Source: Pseudomonas urmiensis
GTDB lineage: Bacteria; Pseudomonadota; Gammaproteobacteria; Pseudomonadales; Pseudomonadaceae
Assembly (NCBI RefSeq): GCF_014268815.2
Contig: NZ_JABWRE020000001.1
Location: 1,803,001-1,867,000 of the forward strand
Direction: 5' to 3'
DNA: 64,000 bases
Of the stretch, positions 16,251 through 26,278 are shown piece by piece (the stretch's first letter is position 1; every line of letters begins with the position of its first letter). The notes beneath the pieces were generated by a model. That model did not search any database. It saw nothing but the letters and a program-made list of their open reading frames with translations, and was not told the DNA's origin. The translations under genes were made by a program, and so were the position numbers.

Positions 16251-17129
16251 TCAGTGGCCCTGCAGCGAGCGCCTGTAGCCATTGGGCGTTTTCCCACTCA
16301 AGCGCTTGAAGAACCGCGCAAAGTAGGTCGGATCACTGAACCCCAGGCTGTCCGACAGCTGGCCAATGCTCATGCGCGTGTACACAAGACTGCGCCGCGC
16401 CTCGAGCAGCAGGCGTTGATGAATCACTTGCAAGGCGCTCTGGCCAGTAAGCTCGCGACACAGCTGATTAAGCTGCAGGCTGGTAATGCCCAAGCGCGTG
16501 GCGAACGTCTCTACCGACAAATGCTCGCGATAATGCGCCTCGACCAGGCGCAGATACTGGCCGAGCAACTGCTGATCACGCTCGTCACGATTGCGTGGTG
16601 CCTGGCCCAGTTGCTGGCGGCGGCTGATCCACACCATCAGCGCGGTGACCAGCGCCTGCAACATCGCCCCACGGGCCGGCGCATTGCCCTGGTACTCCTG
16701 TTGCAGCGTGGCGATCAGTGCGTGCACGTGGTGACGGTCCCTGCCCAGCGGGTAGCACCCGGCCGCGGTCAGCACAGCCAGTGGCGCCCCCAGGCGCTGT
16801 TCCACATCTGCCACCAGGGCCGGGCCAAAGGTCAGCACGTGGCCTTGGATGTCGGCACTGAAGCGAAAGCCATGCACGGTGAGTGGCGGCACCACTTGCA
16901 GCGCCGCCTCGCTGATCTGGCGGCGCTGGCCTTCGATCTCGACCTGCGCCTGACCGCGCTGGACGTACAGCAACTGGAACAGGTCGGCATGCTGGTGTGG
17001 CTTGATTTCCCAGTGGTGCAGGCGGCTACGCGCGGGAATCGACTCGCAGTGCAACAGGTCGGTGCCGGGCCAGGCCTGGTTTTCGCCATAAAGCTGAAAC
17101 AGCGGCACGCCGCCAAGGCTGGTTTTCAT
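16251..17129 (-). CDS. pobC: AraC-family regulator of 4-hydroxybenzoate hydroxylase
   Basis: The 292-residue protein has an N-terminal cupin-like sensing domain (HHWEIKPHQHADLFQLLYVQRG). Two AraC helix-turn-helix motifs follow near the C-terminus (LSVETFATRLGITSLQLNQLCRE; MSIGQLSDSLGFSDPTYFARFFKR). It is divergent from pobA, the arrangement known for PobC/PobR in Pseudomonas, where the AraC-type protein activates pobA with 4-hydroxybenzoate. A large dyad between the two genes is the likely operator. Confidence 0.88.
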   Translation of the reverse strand: MKTSLGGVPLFQLYGENQAWPGTDLLHCESIPARSRLHHWEIKPHQHADLFQLLYVQRGQAQVEIEGQRRQISEAALQVVPPLTVHGFRFSADIQGHVLTFGPALVADVEQRLGAPLAVLTAAGCYPLGRDRHHVHALIATLQQEYQGNAPARGAMLQALVTALMVWISRRQQLGQAPRNRDERDQQLLGQYLRLVEAHYREHLSVETFATRLGITSLQLNQLCRELTGQSALQVIHQRLLLEARRSLVYTRMSIGQLSDSLGFSDPTYFARFFKRLSGKTPNGYRRSLQGH

Positions 17130-17162
17130 CGCAACGCCTGTCCGTTAATCGAACTAATTTTG

Positions 17163-17199
17163 TAAAAGTGCAGGTTATCCATTGGATAGCACACTTTTT
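17163..17199. promoter_or_regulatory. Candidate PobC operator (nested dyad)
   Basis: An outer inverted pair AAAAGTG (17164-17170) and CACTTTT (17192-17198) encloses an inner one, TATCC-ATT-GGATA (17176-17188). It lies 34 bp upstream of pobC and about 100 bp upstream of pobA, as expected for the activator site of a divergent pair. Confidence 0.5.
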
Positions 17200-17211
17200 A
17201 CCGGTTTTTAG

Positions 17212-18486
<1,275 letters not shown>

Positions 18487-18511
18487 TACTTCTGCCTGAA
18501 CTGTCAGTGTT

Positions 18512-18529
18512 GGGGCCGCTTTGCGGTCC
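18512..18529 (+). terminator. Hairpin after pobA
   Basis: GGGGCCGC-TTT-GCGGTCC forms a short GC stem with a 3-base loop 26 bp after the stop. Only a weak T-containing stretch follows, so termination is probable but not certain. Confidence 0.45.
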
Positions 18530-18635
18530 TTCACGGCGATTCGGCGTCCCGGGCAGGTCCACTTCCACATCTCTAATGGATCATTCGCTGTCAGCTGCGC
18601 TGCGTCGATGACGCCAACATCCGGATAAACCACTG

Positions 18636-18653
18636 CATTACAAAATTGTAATG
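18636..18653. promoter_or_regulatory. Metal-response-regulator-type box upstream of czcC
   Basis: CATTACAAAATTGTAATG is an 18-bp dyad (CATTACAA/TTGTAATG arms). It resembles the ATTACA-N2-TTGTAAT boxes bound by CopR/CusR/PcoR/CzcR-type response regulators. It lies about 70 bp upstream of the first gene of the czcCBA operon. No czcRS-like pair is in the window. Confidence 0.6.
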
Positions 18654-18722
18654 TTGCCGCCACCGCGCCGATAACCGTGCCTCCCTACAGTCCTTCGCCA
18701 CTTGCCGACGAGGACCTGTACC

Positions 18723-19976
18723 GTGCCGTGGATCCGTGCCACCCCCCACAAGCGCCTTTTGCTCTGCCTGCTGCTTAGCGGCTTTGCCGCCACAGCGGTG
18801 CAGGCGCAGAGCCTGAGCCTGTCGCAGGCGCTCGATGCTGCCTTTGCGCAGAACCCGGATTTAGCTGCCGCTGGGCGCGAGATCGGCATCGCCGAGGGCG
18901 AGCGCCGTCAGGCCGGATTGCTGCCCAACCCGGAGCTGTCCTGGGAAGTCGAGGACACCCGTCGCGACACCAGCACCACCACCGTTACCCTTAGCCAACC
19001 CCTGGAGTTGGGCGGCAAGCGCGGCGCGCGCATCGATGTCGCCAGCGCCGGGCAACACCTTGCCCAACTGGAGCTCGAACGCCAGCGCAACGGCTTGCGC
19101 GCCGATGTGGTGCAGGCGTTTCATGCCGCCCTGCGGGCGCAGACGGCGCTGGAGTTGGCGCAGCAATCGCAGCGCCTGACCGAGCGTGGCCTGCGGGTAG
19201 TCGAGGGGCGGGTCAAGGCGGGCCAGTCATCGCCGGTCGAAGCCACCCGCGCACAGGTTCAGCTCGCCCAGGCGCAGGCCCAGGCACGCCGCGCCGAGTC
19301 CGAGCAGCGGGTGGCCTACCAGTTGCTGGCACGTTTGATCGGCAGTCCACTGGCTGATTTCGACACGCTCGATGCCGCGAGCCTATCGCCGGGGCCGGCA
19401 CCCCAGGCCGAAGCCTTGCTCGCAAAAGTCGAGCAAACCGCCGAATGGCGCCAGGCCCAGGCCCAGATCAGTCGCGGTGATGCCGCGCTCGGCTCGGAAA
19501 AGGCCCAGCGCATCCCCAACCTCACCGTCAGCGTCGGCAGCCAATACAGCCGCGAGGACCGCGAGCGGGTCAATGTGGTGGGGCTGTCGATGCCGCTGCC
19601 ATTGTTCGACCGCAACCAAGGCAATGTCCTCGCTGCGGCACGCCGTGCCGACCAAGCCCGCGACCTACGCAACGCCACCGAGCTGCGCCTGCGCAGCGAC
19701 ACGCGCAATGCGCTGAGCCAGTGGGCCACCGCCATGCACGAAGTGCAGGCCTACGACCGCACCATCCTGCCCTCGGCCCAACAAGCGGTAGACACCGCGA
19801 CCCGTGGCTTTGAGATGGGCAAGTTCGCCTTCCTCGATGTGCTCGATGCCCAGCGCACGCTGATCGAAGCGCGCGGGTTGTACCTGGATGCGCTGGCGGC
19901 GGCGACCGATGCGCGGGCCCAGGTCGAGCGCATCTATGGCGACCTCGATGCGCTTGGCGGATCGGCACAGCCCTGA
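18723..19976 (+). CDS. czcC: CzcC-type outer-membrane efflux protein
   Basis: The 417-residue TolC-family outer-membrane channel belongs to a heavy-metal RND pump. The signal peptide has a basic start and a core of LLLCLLLSGFAATAVQAQ. Two OEP repeats follow (LSLSQALDAAFAQNPDLAAAGREIG; then GMPLPLFDRNQG-like VGLSMPLPLFDRNQGN). These Pro-Leu stretches and the long helices are typical of CzcC/CnrC. A GTG start was chosen because GAGGA lies 8 bases upstream. It is the first gene of a czcCBA operon, 29 bp before the adaptor gene. Confidence 0.88.
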   Translation: MPWIRATPHKRLLLCLLLSGFAATAVQAQSLSLSQALDAAFAQNPDLAAAGREIGIAEGERRQAGLLPNPELSWEVEDTRRDTSTTTVTLSQPLELGGKRGARIDVASAGQHLAQLELERQRNGLRADVVQAFHAALRAQTALELAQQSQRLTERGLRVVEGRVKAGQSSPVEATRAQVQLAQAQAQARRAESEQRVAYQLLARLIGSPLADFDTLDAASLSPGPAPQAEALLAKVEQTAEWRQAQAQISRGDAALGSEKAQRIPNLTVSVGSQYSREDRERVNVVGLSMPLPLFDRNQGNVLAAARRADQARDLRNATELRLRSDTRNALSQWATAMHEVQAYDRTILPSAQQAVDTATRGFEMGKFAFLDVLDAQRTLIEARGLYLDALAAATDARAQVERIYGDLDALGGSAQP

Positions 19977-20005
19977 ACGATTGAATCAATGCCTTGGGAG
20001 TGACA

Positions 20006-21223
20006 ATGGACAATACACGCAAGATCGCCATCCTGGTCGCCACCGTCGCTGTGCTCGGCATCGGCGGCCTGGCCTGGACCGGTAACCTCAGCCCGGCAGC
20101 CAGCAGCCAGGCTGGCCACGATGAGCATGGCCAACAGGGCCATGGCCACGAGGAAGAGGCGGGCCATGCCCACGGCGAGGAAGGCGGCAAAGGGCATGAA
20201 GAGGAGGGCAGGTTGCACCTCAGCGCGGCGCAGATCAGCGCCGCCGGCGTGCAATTGGTTGACGCTGGCCCACGCGCGCTGGGCACGGCGATCAGCTTCC
20301 CCGGAGAGATTCGCTTCGATGAAGATCGTACTGCCCACGTGGTACCCAGGGTGGCGGGGGTGGTGCAGTCGGTGCATGCCAATCTGGGCCAGGCAGTCAA
20401 GCGTGGCCAGGTCTTGGCGGTGATCGCCAGCCAGCAGATTTCCGAGCTACGTAGCGAACAGCAGGCCGCACAGCGCCGACTGGAGCTGGCGCAGCTGACC
20501 TTCAAGCGTGAGCAGCAGCTGTGGCAGGAACGCATCAGCGCCGAGCAGGACTACCTGCAAGCGCGTCAAGCGCTGCAAGAGGCGCAGATTGCCCTGGCCA
20601 ATGCCCGGCAGAAAGTCGCCGCAGTGGCCCCGGCCGGCGCCGGTAATCGCTACGAACTGCGCGCACCTTTCGATGCCATGGTGGTGGAAAAGCACCTGAC
20701 CATGGGCGAGGTGGTCGACGAGACCAGCAATGCCTTCACCCTGTCTGACCTGAGCCGCGTCTGGGCCACCTTTGCCGTGGCGCCGCGTGATCTGGACAAG
20801 GTCGTCAGCGGCCGTACGGTCACGGTCAGCGCGCCAGACTTGGGCGCCCAGGTCGAAGGCACGGTCAATTACGTGGGCAGCCTGCTCGGCGAGCAGAACC
20901 GCGCCGCCACTGTCCGCGCCACCCTGGCCAATCCCAATGGCGCCTGGCGCCCAGGGTTGTTCGTCAACATCGCGGTCAACGTCGAGCGCTTCGACGCACC
21001 CGTGGTGGTTCCGGACAGCGCCCTGCAAACCTGGGAGGAGCAAACCGTGGTGTTTGCCCGCACTGAAGAAGGCTTCGAGGCCCGCCCGGTGAAGACCGGC
21101 CGACGTGACGCCGGCCAGGTGGAAATCACCGAGGGGCTGAGCGCAGGGACCCAAGTGGCCGCCGCTGGCAGCTTCGTTCTGAAGTCCGAACTCGGCAAGG
21201 GTTCGGCCGAGCACAGCCATTGA
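20006..21223 (+). CDS. czcB: CzcB-type periplasmic adaptor (RND membrane fusion protein)
   Basis: The 405-residue periplasmic adaptor has an N-terminal hydrophobic anchor (IAILVATVAVLGIGGLAW). A His/Glu-rich stretch follows, from about residue 37 to 70 (repeats such as GHDEHGQQGHGHEEE), which probably binds metal ions before export. The lipoyl half (VVPRVAGVVQSVHANLGQAVKRG), a coiled-coil hairpin and beta-barrel domains follow in the usual MFP order. GGGAG precedes the ATG. It lies between czcC and czcA and should bridge the pump to the outer-membrane channel. Confidence 0.9.
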   Translation: MDNTRKIAILVATVAVLGIGGLAWTGNLSPAASSQAGHDEHGQQGHGHEEEAGHAHGEEGGKGHEEEGRLHLSAAQISAAGVQLVDAGPRALGTAISFPGEIRFDEDRTAHVVPRVAGVVQSVHANLGQAVKRGQVLAVIASQQISELRSEQQAAQRRLELAQLTFKREQQLWQERISAEQDYLQARQALQEAQIALANARQKVAAVAPAGAGNRYELRAPFDAMVVEKHLTMGEVVDETSNAFTLSDLSRVWATFAVAPRDLDKVVSGRTVTVSAPDLGAQVEGTVNYVGSLLGEQNRAATVRATLANPNGAWRPGLFVNIAVNVERFDAPVVVPDSALQTWEEQTVVFARTEEGFEARPVKTGRRDAGQVEITEGLSAGTQVAAAGSFVLKSELGKGSAEHSH

Positions 21224-21238
21224 TTCGGGGACGCCAGC

Positions 21239-24200
21239 ATGTTTGAACGCATCATCCAATTCGCCATCGAGCAGCGCTTGGTGGTGATGCTCGCTGTGCT
21301 GCTGATGGCGGCGGTGGGCATCCACAGCTACCAGAAGCTGCCGATCGACGCAGTACCCGATATCACCAACGTCCAGGTGCAGATCAATACCGCTGCCCCC
21401 GGTTATTCGCCGCTGGAAACCGAGCAGCGCATCACCTTTGCCATCGAGACGGCCATGGCCGGCTTGCCTGGGCTCAAGCAGACCCGTTCGCTGTCGCGCT
21501 CGGGCCTGTCGCAGGTGACGGTGATTTTCGCTGACAACACCGATATCTTCTTCGCCCGGCAATTGGTCAACGAGCGCCTGCAAGTGGCTCGCGCACAGTT
21601 GCCCGAGGGCATCGAGGCAGCCATGGGGCCAATCTCCACCGGCTTAGGTGAGATCTTCCTGTGGACGATCGAGGCCCAGGAGGGCGCGCTCAAGGACGAC
21701 GGTACGCCGTACAGCGCCACCGACCTGCGGGTGATCCAGGACTGGATCATCAAGCCGCAACTGCGCAACGTGCCAGGGGTGGCCGAGGTCAACAGCATTG
21801 GCGGGCATGCCAAGCAGTACCTGATTGCCCCGGACCTCAAGCGCCTGGCCACCTACAAGCTGACCCTCAATGACCTGATCGGCGCCCTGGAGCGCAACAA
21901 TGCCAACGTCGGCGCAGGCTACATCGAGCGCAACGGCGAGCAACTGCTGATTCGTGCGCCGGGGCAAGTGGCCTCGGCCGAGGACATTGCCAATGTGGTG
22001 ATCTCCAGCGCCGATGGCGCGCCCATCCGGGTCAGTCACGTCGCCGAAGTCGGCTTGGGCCAGGAGCTGCGCTCAGGCGCGGCTACCGAGAATGGCCGCG
22101 AAGTGGTGCTGGGCACGGTGTTCATGCTGATCGGCGAAAACAGCCGGGCGGTGTCCCAGGCCGTGGCAGCCAAGCTGGTCGAGATCAACCGTAGCCTGCC
22201 CAAGGGCGTGGTCGCAGTGACGGTCTATGACCGCACCAACCTGGTCGAGAAGGCGATTGCCACGGTCAAGAAGAACCTGGTCGAAGGCGCGATCCTGGTG
22301 ATCGCCGTGCTGTTCCTGTTCCTGGGCAACATCCGCGCCGCGCTGATCACCGCCATGGTCATCCCGCTGTCGATGCTGTTCACCTTCACCGGCATGTTCA
22401 GCAACAAGGTCAGTGCCAACCTGATGAGCCTGGGCGCGCTGGACTTCGGCATCATCGTCGATGGCGCGGTGGTGATCGTTGAGAACGCCATTCGCCGCCT
22501 GGCCCATGCCCAGCAGCGCCATGGCCGCATGCTGAGCCGCAGCGAGCGCTTCCATGAAGTGTTCGCCGCCGCCCGCGAGGCGCGTCGGCCGCTGATCTTC
22601 GGCCAGTTGATCATCATGGTGGTGTACCTGCCGATCTTTGCCCTGACCGGGGTCGAGGGCAAGATGTTCCACCCCATGGCGTTCACCGTGGTATTGGCGC
22701 TGCTCGGGGCGATGATCCTCTCGGTGACCTTCGTGCCGGCGGCCATCGCGCTGTTCGTCACCGGCAAGGTCAAGGAAGAAGAGGGCGTGCTGATGCGCAC
22801 TGCGCGCTTGCGCTATGCCCCGGTGCTGAGTTGGGTACTGGGCCATCGCAACCTGGCGTTTGCTGGCGCTGCGACCTTGGTGCTGCTGTCGGGGGTGATG
22901 GCTGGCCGCATGGGCAGCGAGTTCATCCCCAGCCTTAGCGAGGGCGACTTCGCCCTGCAAGCCCTGCGCGTGCCGGGGACCAGCTTGAGCGAGTCAGTGC
23001 AGATGCAGCAGCGTCTGGAACAAGCCATCATCCAGCAGGTGCCGGAGGTTGAGCGCGTGTTCGCCCGTACCGGTACCGCCGAAATTGCCTCCGACCCGAT
23101 GCCGCCGAACATCTCCGATGCCTATGTGATGCTCAAGCCGCGTGAGCAGTGGGCCGACCCTGGCAAGCCGCGAGATGAACTGATCGCCCAGGTACAACGC
23201 GCCGCTGCCGGTATCCCGGGGAGTAACTACGAGCTGTCCCAGCCCATCCAGCTGCGCTTCAACGAGCTGATCTCCGGGGTGCGCAGCGATGTCGCGGTCA
23301 AGGTCTACGGCGACGACATGGACACCCTCAACCGCACCGCCGCGCAGATCGCCGCGACCCTGCAACAGGTGCCCGGCGCATCGGAAGTGAAGACCGAGCA
23401 GACCACCGGCCTGCCGGTGCTGACCATCGCTATCGAGCGCGACAAGGCCGCACGTTATGGCTTGAACGTCGGCGATGTGCAGGACGCCATCGCCATCGCC
23501 GTGGGTGGGCGCACGGCCGGCACGTTGTATGAAGGCGACCGCCGTTTCGACATGGTGGTGCGCTTATCGGAAACATTGCGCACCGATGTCGATGGCCTGC
23601 AGGACCTGCTCATTCCAGTGCCGGCGAACGCTGCGGCGGGGCAGATTGGCTTCATTGCACTGTCGCAGGTGGCGAGCCTGAACCTGGAACTGGGACCGAA
23701 CCAGATCAGCCGCGAAGACGGCAAGCGGGTGGTGGTGGTCAGCGCCAACGTGCGTGGGCGTGACCTGGGCTCGTTCGTCGAGCAAGCCCAGCAGACCCTG
23801 ATCGACAAGGTGCAGATCCCGCCCGGCTACTGGACCCGCTGGGGCGGGCAGTTCGAGCAGCTGCAGTCGGCTGCCGAGCGGTTGCAAGTGGTGGTACCGG
23901 TGGCGCTGCTGCTGGTGATGGCACTGCTGCTGATGATGTTCAGCAACCTCAAGGACGGCCTGATCGTGTTCACCGGGATTCCGTTTGCCTTGACTGGTGG
24001 GGTGTTGGCGCTGTGGCTTAGGGATATCCCGCTGTCGATCTCGGCTGGGGTGGGTTTTATCGCCCTGTCTGGGGTGGCAGTGCTCAATGGCCTGGTGATG
24101 ATTGCCTTCATCCGCAGCCTGCGCGAGGAAGGCCGACCCCTGCGCGTGGCCATCGAAGAGGGCGCGCTGACCCGCTTGCGGCCAGTCTTGATGACCGCGC

Positions 24201-24367
24201 TGGTGGCGTCGTTGGGGTTCATTCCGATGGCCTTGGCGACCGGCACGGGTGCCGAAGTGCAGCGACCGCTGGCGACCGTGGTGATCGGCGGGATCCTGTC
24301 GTCCACCGCGTTGACCCTGCTGGTGTTGCCAGCGCTGTATCAGTGGGTGCATCGACGCGAAGAGTAA
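21239..24367 (+). CDS. czcA: CzcA-type heavy-metal RND efflux pump
   Basis: A 1042-residue inner-membrane proton/metal antiporter. It opens with a transmembrane helix and the HME-family stretch KLPIDAVPDITNVQVQINT. TM4 carries ALDFGIIVDGAVVIVEN. The acidic residues of this DFG-type signature separate Zn/Cd/Co exporters (HME1) from Cu/Ag ones. About 12 helices and two large periplasmic loops are present, with no frameshift. With czcC and czcB it forms a complete pump expelling divalent cations, probably Zn, Cd or Co. Control by the palindrome upstream of czcC is inferred. Confidence 0.94.
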   Translation: MFERIIQFAIEQRLVVMLAVLLMAAVGIHSYQKLPIDAVPDITNVQVQINTAAPGYSPLETEQRITFAIETAMAGLPGLKQTRSLSRSGLSQVTVIFADNTDIFFARQLVNERLQVARAQLPEGIEAAMGPISTGLGEIFLWTIEAQEGALKDDGTPYSATDLRVIQDWIIKPQLRNVPGVAEVNSIGGHAKQYLIAPDLKRLATYKLTLNDLIGALERNNANVGAGYIERNGEQLLIRAPGQVASAEDIANVVISSADGAPIRVSHVAEVGLGQELRSGAATENGREVVLGTVFMLIGENSRAVSQAVAAKLVEINRSLPKGVVAVTVYDRTNLVEKAIATVKKNLVEGAILVIAVLFLFLGNIRAALITAMVIPLSMLFTFTGMFSNKVSANLMSLGALDFGIIVDGAVVIVENAIRRLAHAQQRHGRMLSRSERFHEVFAAAREARRPLIFGQLIIMVVYLPIFALTGVEGKMFHPMAFTVVLALLGAMILSVTFVPAAIALFVTGKVKEEEGVLMRTARLRYAPVLSWVLGHRNLAFAGAATLVLLSGVMAGRMGSEFIPSLSEGDFALQALRVPGTSLSESVQMQQRLEQAIIQQVPEVERVFARTGTAEIASDPMPPNISDAYVMLKPREQWADPGKPRDELIAQVQRAAAGIPGSNYELSQPIQLRFNELISGVRSDVAVKVYGDDMDTLNRTAAQIAATLQQVPGASEVKTEQTTGLPVLTIAIERDKAARYGLNVGDVQDAIAIAVGGRTAGTLYEGDRRFDMVVRLSETLRTDVDGLQDLLIPVPANAAAGQIGFIALSQVASLNLELGPNQISREDGKRVVVVSANVRGRDLGSFVEQAQQTLIDKVQIPPGYWTRWGGQFEQLQSAAERLQVVVPVALLLVMALLLMMFSNLKDGLIVFTGIPFALTGGVLALWLRDIPLSISAGVGFIALSGVAVLNGLVMIAFIRSLREEGRPLRVAIEEGALTRLRPVLMTALVASLGFIPMALATGTGAEVQRPLATVVIGGILSSTALTLLVLPALYQWVHRREE

Positions 24368-24392
24368 GACTGTCTGTTTGTGCTGTTTGATC

Positions 24393-24441
24393 TGGCCTCA
24401 TCGCGGGACACGTCGCTGCTACTTGTCCTGCGATGAGGCCA
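24393..24441. terminator. Bidirectional terminator hairpin
   Basis: A 12-base perfect stem TGGCCTCATCGC/GCGATGAGGCCA with inner GGAC/GTCC pairing lies between two convergent genes (czcA and an MHS transporter). On the plus strand it is followed by AAAGCATTTT. Confidence 0.7.
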
Positions 24442-24454
24442 AAGCATTTTGCAA

Positions 24455-25780
24455 CTACAGCGCAGGGCTGGGCTGTGCGCACGGCACTTCATCATGCAAC
24501 GAGATGCGTGATGTTTCCGGCAATGCCAACCCGCCTAGCAACGCAATCAGGGCAATCACCACCAAGTAGAAGGCTGGCGCCAGGCTGCTGCCGGTCTGGC
24601 CGATCAGCCAGGTTGCCACCAGGGGTGCGGTCCCGCCGAACAAGGTGTAGGCCACGTTGTAGGTGATCGCCGAGGCGGTATAGCGCGTGCGCGTCGGGAA
24701 ACTCTCCGACAGCAGTGCGGCGGTCACCACGCCACTCATCAGCGCGCCGATGGCCAGCAGAATCACCCCAAGCAACGCCCCGGTCATCGACCCGGAACTG
24801 GCCAGCCAGTAGGCCGGGAACACCGCAATCATTACCCACAGGCAGGTAAAGCCGATGGTCTTGCGCCGCCCCACGCGGTCGGAGAAGGCCCCGGCCAACG
24901 GGCACCCGGCTGCGGCGAACAGCAACGCGACGGTGGACACCAGCAGCGACTGGGCGCGAGTCAGGTTGCCAACCATCTGCAGGTAGGTGGCGAAGTAGGT
25001 GGTGAACATGTAGAACGACAACGCCGTCAGCGAAATGAACGCGCCGAGGTTGCGAATGGCCCGGCCATGATTGCGCAGCGTCTGTTTGAGTGGCGAATGG
25101 GCGTGCTCCTTGCCCTCGGCCATGGCCGCGCGAAAGGCTGGGGTTTCTTCCATGCGCCAGCGCAGGTAGAGGCCGACCAGGCCCAGCGGCGCTGCGACCA
25201 GAAACGGCACACGCCAACCCCAGGCATTCATCGCTTCTGCGCTCAGGCTGGCTTCCAGGGAGTAGGCGATCACGGCGGCGCAAGCAAATGCAGAGAAGGT
25301 CGAGACTGGCACGAAGCTGCCATAGAAGGCGCGTTTGTCGTTGGGTGCGTGCTCCATCAGGTAGGCGCAGGCACCAGCGTATTCACCGCCAGCGGAGAAG
25401 CCCTGCAGGCAGCGCGCCAGGGTCAGCAAGATCGGCGCCGCCAGGCCAATGCTGGCGTAGGTGGGTAACAGGCCGATCAGCGTGGTGGAGCCTGCCATCA
25501 GCAAAATGGTCATCGACAATACGCGCTTGCGGCCTAGTCGGTCACCCAGTGCGCCGAACACGATGCCGCCTAATGGCCGCAGGGCAAATGCCACGGCGAA
25601 CACGGCAAAGGTCTTGAGTAGGCCGGCGCTGGGGTCGGAGCTGTCGAAGAACTGGCTGGCGATGAGGGTGGCGAGAAAGCCATAGACGGCGAAGTCGAAC
25701 CACTCGACGAAATTGCCGACGGCCGATGCGGCGATTACTCGGCGCAAAGTGGCGGGGGAGACCTCATGGGGTGTGGACAT
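24455..25780 (-). CDS. MFS transporter, metabolite:H+ symporter (MHS) family
   Basis: The 441-residue inner-membrane transporter has 12 hydrophobic helices. The opening NFVEWFDFAVYGFLATLIASQFF is the signature of the ProP/ShiA/KgtP group. The cytoplasmic loop GALGDRLGRKRVL fits MFS motif A, and ARCLQGFSAGGEYAGA is a conserved MHS stretch. Members import carboxylates, shikimate, proline or betaine with protons; this substrate is not identifiable. It is a lone gene, convergent with czcA and separated upstream from a REP-rich repeat region. Confidence 0.88.
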   Translation of the reverse strand: MSTPHEVSPATLRRVIAASAVGNFVEWFDFAVYGFLATLIASQFFDSSDPSAGLLKTFAVFAVAFALRPLGGIVFGALGDRLGRKRVLSMTILLMAGSTTLIGLLPTYASIGLAAPILLTLARCLQGFSAGGEYAGACAYLMEHAPNDKRAFYGSFVPVSTFSAFACAAVIAYSLEASLSAEAMNAWGWRVPFLVAAPLGLVGLYLRWRMEETPAFRAAMAEGKEHAHSPLKQTLRNHGRAIRNLGAFISLTALSFYMFTTYFATYLQMVGNLTRAQSLLVSTVALLFAAAGCPLAGAFSDRVGRRKTIGFTCLWVMIAVFPAYWLASSGSMTGALLGVILLAIGALMSGVVTAALLSESFPTRTRYTASAITYNVAYTLFGGTAPLVATWLIGQTGSSLAPAFYLVVIALIALLGGLALPETSRISLHDEVPCAQPSPAL

Positions 25781-25942
25781 ACCGATACGCTCCGGTTTCC
25801 ATTGGCAGCCTGGATGAGAGTGCCGCGGTCGCGCCGCGTCATCGTTGTTGTGGCTGCCAGTAGACCGAGAGGTGGCCCGGTGCGCTTGGTTGTGGGCGAC
25901 ATTGAGATATCTATTTCAACCATTGCTGCTGTGGCGACAGCA

Positions 25943-25976
25943 CCGGCCTCTTCGCGGGCAAGCCCGCTCCCACAGG
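25943..25976 (+). repeat. REP element
   Basis: CCGGCCTCTTCGCGGGCAAGCCCGCTCCCACAGG core, the usual P. putida-group REP palindrome, in repeat copy 1. Confidence 0.85.
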
Positions 25977-26106
25977 GTTGGCGGATCTTAGGCATTTGTG
26001 TATTCAGAGGCTTGCGCCATATGCCTTGGCATAGCAAAGCTCTACCTGTCCACGCGGCCCCCTGTGGGAGATATCTATTTCAACCATTGCTGCTGTGGCG
26101 ACAGCA

Positions 26107-26140
26107 CCGGCCTCTTCGCGGGCAAGCCCGATCCCACAGG
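26107..26140 (+). repeat. REP element
   Basis: Same core as copy 1, with one change in the stem (CCCGATCCC), in repeat copy 2. Confidence 0.8.
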
Positions 26141-26227
26141 GTTAGCGGTGATCTTAGGCATTTGTGTATTCAGGGCCATGCGCCATGCGCCTAGGCATAG
26201 CAAAGCTCTACCTGTCTACGCGGGCCA

Positions 26228-26260
26228 CTGTGGGAGCGGGCTTGCCCGCGAAGAGGCCGG
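26228..26260 (-). repeat. REP element, inverted
   Basis: CTGTGGGAGCGGGCTTGCCCGCGAAGAGGCC, in the opposite orientation to the two REPs on its left. It lies 18 bp past the stop of the FadR-type regulator and may stabilise its mRNA end. Confidence 0.8.
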
Positions 26261-26278
26261 GACAGGCTCACCGCTGTC

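Larger units (their letters stand above)
25904..26231. repeat. 164-bp tandem duplication containing REP elements
   Basis: Two head-to-tail copies start at 25904 and 26068, each opening with GAGATATCTATTTCAACC. They continue through a REP palindrome, CTTAGGCATTTGTGTATTCAG and GGCATAGCAAAGCTCTACC. The copies differ by scattered substitutions and a small indel. The stretch has no credible gene. Confidence 0.85.

Noticed and set aside
25904..26260. CRISPR array
   Set aside because: There are only two long copies and REP cores, with no short regular repeats and spacers, and no cas gene in the window.
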